DNA of 5,161 bases from CAVTAE01 sp051649365 (GTDB lineage: Bacteria; Deinococcota; Deinococci; Deinococcales; Trueperaceae): positions 1 to 5,161 of the forward strand of contig JBOFGY010000295.1 in the NCBI GenBank assembly GCA_051649365.1, written 5' to 3'. This document shows positions 1-3,399 of this stretch, one piece after another (the first letter of the stretch is position 1; each line of letters begins with the position of its first letter). Both the position numbers and the translations under genes were made by a program. A model generated the notes under the pieces. That model saw only the letters and a list, made by a program, of their open reading frames with translations, was not told the origin of the DNA and made no database searches.

Positions 1-936
1 GGCGAGTTTTTTACGTTTCTGGGGCCGTCTGGCTCTGGGAAAACAACCTGTCTTCGTCTGATTGCCGGCTTTGAACAGGCAGATAGCGGCACTGTGTTTA
101 TTGGCAAGGAAAACGCCACGCGCCTGCCGCCTTATGACCACGATGTTCACACTGTCTTTCAGGACTACGCCTTATTTCCGCACATGAGCGTGCTCGATAA
201 CGTGGCCTACAGTCTTATGATTAAAAAAGTGCCCAGACTCGAGCGGCATAAAAAAGCTGAGGAGGCTCTGGAAATGGTGCGTCTTTCAGGACTCGGTAAC
301 CGCCGCCCCGCGCAACTCTCTGGCGGGCAAAGACAGCGTGTGGCCCTGGCTCGAGCACTCGTCGGCAGACCAAAAATTTTACTCCTCGATGAACCGCTTG
401 GCGCACTGGACTTAAAACTCCGCGAACAAATGCAGGTTGAACTCAAGGAATTACAAATTGAAGTTGGCATCACCTTTATTTATGTCACCCATGACCAAGA
501 AGAAGCTCTTTCAATGAGCGATAGAATCGCCGTCTTTAATCACGGCAAAATCGAGCAGCTTGCCTCACCGAATGATTTGTACAATCACCCCATGACAGCG
601 TTTGTGGCGGGGTTTGTGGGAACGTCGAATGTTATTGAAGGCCCACTCGTACAAAAAATTCTTGGCAGACCTGGCAGTTTACAAATCCGCCCCGAGCGCG
701 TTCGCATTTTTGCAAATGATGCCAGCACGACCAACGAAGTTGTTGTCACGGGCGTCGTGCAGGAAGCGGTGTATTTGGGAATGCACACCCGCTACAGGGT
801 TGCTTTGGATGAGGGTGGCTTGATTACTGTTTCAGCACAAAACCAAACTGAAACGACAGCAACCTATTCACCTGGCAGCCGCGTGAAACTCGCCTGGAAT
901 AAAGCGCAGATGCACGAGTTGGTGGGTGGGTCATGA
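1..936 (+). CDS. potA: PotA-type ABC transporter ATP-binding protein, 5' partial
   Basis: This is the cytoplasmic ATPase subunit of a spermidine/putrescine-type importer; it hydrolyses ATP to drive uptake through the PotB/PotC permease pair. The reading frame is open from base 1, so the start and roughly 30 residues are missing; 311 residues are seen. Motifs in window numbering are Walker A GPSGSGKTT (residues 8-16), the Q-loop glutamine in VFQDYALFPHM (Q54), the signature LSGGQ (106-110), Walker B ILLLDEP (126-132, with D130 and E131), the D-loop GALD (134-137) and the H-loop histidine in VTHDQEEAL (H164). All catalytic residues are present. The stretch LKLREQMQVELKELQ and the NHGKIEQLASPNDLY segment are typical of PotA. 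A C-terminal TOBE-like regulatory domain spans about residues 228-308 (IRPERVRIF, then YLGMHTRYRV). The two permeases downstream support the assignment. The substrate is inferred from family resemblance only; a related organic solute is possible. Confidence 0.93.
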   Translation, partial: GEFFTFLGPSGSGKTTCLRLIAGFEQADSGTVFIGKENATRLPPYDHDVHTVFQDYALFPHMSVLDNVAYSLMIKKVPRLERHKKAEEALEMVRLSGLGNRRPAQLSGGQRQRVALARALVGRPKILLLDEPLGALDLKLREQMQVELKELQIEVGITFIYVTHDQEEALSMSDRIAVFNHGKIEQLASPNDLYNHPMTAFVAGFVGTSNVIEGPLVQKILGRPGSLQIRPERVRIFANDASTTNEVVVTGVVQEAVYLGMHTRYRVALDEGGLITVSAQNQTETTATYSPGSRVKLAWNKAQMHELVGGS

Positions 937-943
937 AAAGGTT

Positions 944-977
944 TTTCACCACAGAGGCACAGAGGCGCAGAAAAGAA
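944..977 (+). repeat. CACAGAG-type short repeat, copy 1
   Basis: The repeat begins 8 bases after the potA stop codon. It contains the octamer ACAGAGGC twice in tandem (951-958, 959-966) followed by the related GCAGAAAA (967-974), preceded by TTTCACC. It aligns without gaps to 3104-3137, with 25 of 34 positions identical. I know this kind of word as a widely dispersed intergenic repeat in several phyla, and its translation (TTEAQRRRKE) recurs as spurious database proteins. Its function is unknown. Confidence 0.75.
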
Positions 978-1071
978 TTTGCAAAATCATTGCAGCCATT
1001 TCATTTCCTTATTGAATGTTGTTTGCTATTTTTCTTGAGATTCCAAAAATCAACATTTATAGTTGGTTCGC

Positions 1072-1099
1072 GTAGGGGCGAGGGGCCCCTCGCCCCTAC
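1072..1099. repeat. 28-base perfect palindrome, GTAGGGGCG family, copy 1
   Basis: The left half is GTAGGGGCGAGGGG and the right half is its exact reverse complement, CCCCTCGCCCCTAC. As a hairpin this is best drawn as 12-bp arms around a GGCC loop, very GC-rich. There is no T-tract after it, so it is not a standard intrinsic terminator. The outer nine bases of each arm are the same as in the element at 1135-1162. It resembles REP-like palindromes that begin with GTAG; mobilisation by a RAYT-type transposase is speculation, as none is encoded here. Confidence 0.85.
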
Positions 1100-1134
1100 C
1101 ATGCAGTTTGCAATAAACGGCGTTTCAATTTTGT

Positions 1135-1162
1135 GTAGGGGCGTACTGCTGTACGCCCCTAC
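1135..1162. repeat. 28-base palindrome, GTAGGGGCG family, copy 2
   Basis: The arms GTAGGGGCGTAC (1135-1146) and GTACGCCCCTAC (1151-1162) are exact reverse complements around the loop TGCT. The size and 12-4-12 layout match the element at 1072-1099, and the start-to-start distance is 63 bases. The interior three base pairs differ from copy 1 on both arms together, so pairing is kept while sequence changes. It lies 62 bases ahead of the preferred potB start and could affect mRNA stability or translation between potA and potB. Confidence 0.85.
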
Positions 1163-1211
1163 GGTACAAATCGCGGAAAATGACGTTTTCATCAATCACA
1201 GATTATTTTTT

Positions 1212-1217
1212 ACAGGT
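1212..1217 (+). promoter_or_regulatory. Likely ribosome binding site deciding the potB start
   Basis: The short sequence ACAGGT carries an AGG core (1214-1216) 8 bases before GTG 1225. The competing ATG at 1180 has only a GGA core (1175-1177) two bases away, which is too close for normal Shine-Dalgarno pairing. The match is short, so it supports the GTG start without proving it. Confidence 0.4.
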
Positions 1218-1224
1218 TTCAATC

Positions 1225-2130
1225 GTGCTTAGAAGTCTGTCTACCTTTTTCTATCAGCGCAAGACACTCTCGTTGCTTTTGCTGCTTGCACCTGTATTGT
1301 TGTGGCTTGGTGTGATTTATCTTGGCTCACTGTTTGCACTCTTGCTGCAAAGTTTTTTCAGGCTTGATGATTTTTCTGGACAGGTCGTGCGCGAGTTTGG
1401 TTTTAGTACCTACCGTCAACTCTTTACACCTGCCAATCTCGATGTCATCGGGCGCACGGTGTTGATGTCAGCTATCGTTACGCTGGCGAGTGTTATCGTT
1501 GCGTTTCCACTTGCTTACAGCATCGCCAAGACCTCGAGCCCCACCGTTCGCTCACTTCTTTACCTGCTCGTCCTCATGCCCCTGTGGTCAAGTTACATCG
1601 TGCGCGTGTATGCCTGGAAACTTATTCTCGCTAAAGAAGGCGTGTTTAACTGGGCCATGCAACAGTTACGACTGGACGGCTTGCTAAACGCTTATCTGGC
1701 TTTACCTGGTGTGGGCGGGCCATCACTTTCGATTTCTGCAACAGGAACTTTTTTGGTGTTTCTTTATATCTGGTTGCCTTACATGATTTTGCCGATAGCT
1801 GCTTCACTCGAGCGCATTCCCAAGAGTTTGCTCGAGGCTTCCAGCGACCTTGGCGGCAAACCGAACCTCACCTTTTGGCGCGTCATCATGCCGCTCACCG
1901 TTCCTGGCATCGCCGCAGGTTCTATTTTTACCTTTTCACTTACACTGGGTGATTACATTATTCCGGGCATCGTCGGTAACTCGCAACCGTTTATCGGTCA
2001 GGTCGTGCTCATCCAACAAGGCACCGCAGGAAACATTCCGCTTGCGGCTGCGTTTACCGTCGTGCCGATTGTGATTATGGCGATTTATCTTTTGATTGCA
2101 CGAAGACTGGGGGCGTTTGATGCGTTGTAG
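1225..2130 (+). CDS. potB: PotB-type ABC transporter permease
   Basis: This is the first inner-membrane permease subunit of the polyamine-type importer; it forms the translocation path with PotC. The GTG start gives 301 residues, within the usual PotB range. It is preferred because an AGG-type ribosome site precedes it and family similarity starts about here (LRSLSTFFYQRKTLSLLLLLAPVL is cationic, then hydrophobic). An in-frame ATG at 1180 would add 15 residues and remains possible. Hydrophobic segments lie near residues 14-43, 78-102, 109-132, 172-195, 228-250 and 271-293, consistent with six membrane spans. The EAA loop that docks on the ATPase is E204-A-S, G210 and I221-M-P223. The segments PLWSSYIVRVYAWKLIL and TFSLTLGDYIIPGIVG are characteristic of PotB. 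It follows potA on the same strand after a repeat-filled 288-base gap with no convincing promoter or terminator, so cotranscription is likely. Confidence 0.92.
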   Translation: MLRSLSTFFYQRKTLSLLLLLAPVLLWLGVIYLGSLFALLLQSFFRLDDFSGQVVREFGFSTYRQLFTPANLDVIGRTVLMSAIVTLASVIVAFPLAYSIAKTSSPTVRSLLYLLVLMPLWSSYIVRVYAWKLILAKEGVFNWAMQQLRLDGLLNAYLALPGVGGPSLSISATGTFLVFLYIWLPYMILPIAASLERIPKSLLEASSDLGGKPNLTFWRVIMPLTVPGIAAGSIFTFSLTLGDYIIPGIVGNSQPFIGQVVLIQQGTAGNIPLAAAFTVVPIVIMAIYLLIARRLGAFDAL

Positions 2131-2132
2131 TA

Positions 2133-2164
2133 TGTCAGCATGTCAGCACTTCAGCATTTCAGCA
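2133..2164 (+). repeat. 8-base tandem array, four units of NNTCAGCA
   Basis: TCAGCA recurs at 2135, 2143, 2151 and 2159, exactly 8 bases apart. The units are TGTCAGCA, TGTCAGCA, CTTCAGCA and TTTCAGCA. The array starts two bases after the potB stop codon. The last unit, TTTCAGCA, also occurs alone at 3104-3111, where it abuts another octamer array. Its biological role is unknown; slipped-strand expansion is the likely origin. Confidence 0.85.
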
Positions 2165-2229
2165 TCTCCATCTCAGTTCAGGAAGTGGCAAGTAACACGT
2201 AATGAGCGATGGTTAATTTCGGCTTCTAC

Positions 2230-2257
2230 TTTTTACTTTTTACTTTTTACTTTTTAC
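2230..2257 (+). repeat. 7-base tandem array, four units of TTTTTAC
   Basis: Four perfect copies of TTTTTAC run through 2257, preceded by a partial TAC (2227-2229). The array ends 11 bases before the preferred potC start. The unit length is not a multiple of three, so its translation cycles as FYFLLFTFYFLL, which can be mistaken for a membrane segment. It resembles the short tandemly repeated repetitive (STRR) heptamers known in cyanobacteria. Copy-number change here could alter the spacing or structure of the potC ribosome site. Confidence 0.85.
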
Positions 2258-2268
2258 TTGGTGTTGTC

Positions 2269-3072
2269 ATGAAAACCCGTCTTCCCCTCGGGCTACGCAT
2301 TGCAACCATCGGTGTGTTGCTTTTTCTACACATTCCCTTTTTGCTCATTGTTCTTTATGCGTTTAACATAGAAGAAGCCGCTTTTACTTTCCCACCGCCT
2401 GGGTTTACTGCTCAATGGTTTGGTGAAGCATTGCAACGAGAGGATATGTTGCAGGCTCTCTCACTCTCGCTCCGTGTAGCAACCATTGCAACACTCTTAG
2501 CCGTGATTCTTGGCACCCTTGCTTCCCTAGCAATGGCGCGAAGTAAATTTTTCGGACGCGATGTTATTTCACTCCTTATTATTTTACCGATTGCACTGCC
2601 TGGCATTGTTACAGGTATCGCGCTACGCTCAGGTGTAAAACTGTTAGGTTTGGATTTTAGCTTTTGGACGATTGTACTTGGTCACGCAACGTTTTGTATT
2701 GTCTTGGTTTTTAACAACGCCATTGCGCGTTTACGAAGAACATCAGGTTCACTCCTAGAAGCCTCGATGGATTTAGGCGCAACGAGTTTTCAAACCTTTC
2801 GCCACGTGATTTTACCGAACCTTGCAACAGCACTTGTGGCAGGTGGGATGCTGGCCTTTGCGCTGTCGTTTGATGAAGTGATTGTGACGACCTTTACCGC
2901 AGGGCAACAGCAAACCATTCCGATTTGGCTGATAAATCAGCTAACGCGCCCGAGAGACCGTCCGGTCACGAATGTTGTCGCGGTGTTTATTTTGCTCATT
3001 ACCTTGTTGCCGATTTTGGTTTCAACATATATGACGCGGAATTTGGATGACTTATCACGTACAGGAAAGTAA
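2269..3072 (+). CDS. potC: PotC-type ABC transporter permease
   Basis: This is the second inner-membrane permease subunit, partner of PotB in the importer. The ATG at 2269 gives 267 residues, close to the usual PotC length of about 264, and starts as MKTRLPLGLRIATIGVLL, a cationic start then the first span. An in-frame ATG at 2209 would add 20 residues encoded largely by the TTTTTAC array, so it is rejected. Only a weak GGTG lies ahead of 2269. Hydrophobic segments lie near residues 10-32, 66-90, 97-121, 134-152, 184-205 and 236-256. The EAA loop is E164-A-S, G170 and I181-L-P183, and the FALSFDEVIVTTFTAG segment (197-212) is a PotC hallmark. It sits 138 bases after potB, on the same strand. 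Compared with potB it uses more TTA and CTA leucine codons and has no CTCGAG word, a mild compositional oddity. Confidence 0.93.
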   Translation: MKTRLPLGLRIATIGVLLFLHIPFLLIVLYAFNIEEAAFTFPPPGFTAQWFGEALQREDMLQALSLSLRVATIATLLAVILGTLASLAMARSKFFGRDVISLLIILPIALPGIVTGIALRSGVKLLGLDFSFWTIVLGHATFCIVLVFNNAIARLRRTSGSLLEASMDLGATSFQTFRHVILPNLATALVAGGMLAFALSFDEVIVTTFTAGQQQTIPIWLINQLTRPRDRPVTNVVAVFILLITLLPILVSTYMTRNLDDLSRTGK

Positions 3073-3103
3073 GACTAGTTTTGGTACATGAGGGTAAGAA
3101 GAG

Positions 3104-3137
3104 TTTCAGCACAAAGCCACAAAGCCACAGAGAGAAA
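3104..3137 (+). repeat. CACAGAG-type short repeat, copy 2
   Basis: The repeat begins with TTTCAGCA (3104-3111), the same octamer as the last unit of the array after potB. It continues as CACAAAGC twice in tandem (3110-3117, 3118-3125) and CACAGAGA (3126-3133). It matches 944-977 at 25 of 34 positions without gaps. Its 3' part is also the left arm of the terminator-like hairpin, so one copy of the word and an inverted copy have combined into a long stem. Confidence 0.75.
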
Positions 3138-3180
3138 TAACGACCCCCTTTTATTTCTCTCTGTGGCTTATACTCTTTTT
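3122..3180 (+). terminator. Probable intrinsic terminator after potC, built from repeat sequence
   Basis: The arms AAGCCACAGAGAGAAATAA (3122-3140) and TTATTTCTCTCTGTGGCTT (3151-3169) are perfect 19-base reverse complements around a 10-base loop. A TTTTT run follows at 3176-3180, six bases past the stem. It starts 50 bases after the potC stop. The stem is longer and less GC-rich than a textbook terminator and the T-tract is slightly displaced, so termination is likely but unproven; it could alternatively be an RNA-stabilising 3' structure or a small inverted-repeat element. Confidence 0.6.
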
Positions 3181-3283
3181 AACTCAACTGTTATGCAGTT
3201 AAAGGTGGCAGACTAAAATTTTGTGAAAACCTATCAACGTATTTTGCTCAAATTGAGTGGTGCTGTCGCAGGCAACCAGGGGT

Positions 3284-3312
3284 TTGACAGGGAAAGCTGT
3301 CGGTATAAGAAT
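3284..3312 (+). promoter_or_regulatory. Possible sigma-70-type promoter for the DUF2264 gene
   Basis: A perfect -35 hexamer TTGACA (3284-3289) is followed after 17 bases by AAGAAT (3307-3312), which matches four of six -10 positions. Transcription would begin near 3319, leaving an untranslated leader of about 80 bases. The inverted repeat GACAG-N6-CTGTC (3286-3301) overlaps the -35 and could be an operator, but five-base arms are near chance. The position after a terminator and before a gene supports it. Confidence 0.35.
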
Positions 3313-3347
3313 GAGCGACTAATATCAACATGAACCACCTTCTTACG

Positions 3348-3356
3348 TGGCATAAT
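3348..3356 (+). promoter_or_regulatory. Alternative extended -10 element
   Basis: TGG followed by CATAAT resembles an extended -10 (TGn plus a five-of-six match to TATAAT), 44 bases ahead of the DUF2264 start. No good -35 lies at the right distance. It is a weaker alternative, or an addition, to the promoter at 3284-3312. Confidence 0.2.
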
Positions 3357-3399
3357 GACCCGAGTAAGTGTGCTACGCTTTTCAAAGAATTGAGAAACA

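Larger units (their letters stand above)
3073..3399. other. Intergenic region between potC and the DUF2264 gene
   Basis: No credible gene is seen in these 327 bases. The first third holds the second CACAGAG-type repeat and the terminator-like hairpin. The rest holds a small AACTG/CAGTT inverted repeat (3186-3200), CTCAA-A-TTGAG (3247-3257), a direct repeat of GCTGTCG (3262-3268 and 3296-3302), GACAG-N6-CTGTC (3286-3301) and a possible promoter. The pentamers GTCGC (3265-3269) and GCGAC (3315-3319) could close a stem around this part, but five pairs is weak. No known riboswitch was recognised. Confidence 0.6.

Noticed and set aside
207..473. Minus-strand reading frame of 88 codons inside potA, with a shorter one at 221-406.
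   Set aside because: It lies opposite the Walker B and signature region of a clear ATPase gene and has a composition typical of antisense shadow.
1072..1162. Palindromes as intrinsic terminators between potA and potB.
   Set aside because: Stems are GC-rich, but no T-tract follows either of them, and the next gene belongs to the same transporter.
933..1232. A 99-codon + strand reading frame overlapping the potA stop as ATGA, suggesting a coupled small gene.
   Set aside because: It translates the CACAGAG-type repeat (TTEAQRRRKE) and both palindromes, resembles no protein family I know, and runs into the potB start. The ATGA overlap is probably coincidence.
2133..2257. Possible CRISPR array, since short repeats recur at regular spacing.
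   Set aside because: The units are 7 and 8 bases with no unique spacers of protospacer length, and no cas genes are seen.
3262..3320. Possible riboswitch or group II intron fragment before the DUF2264 gene.
   Set aside because: Sequence words such as GAGCGACTAAT were suggestive, but no conserved core of a known class could be assembled and the stems are only five pairs long.
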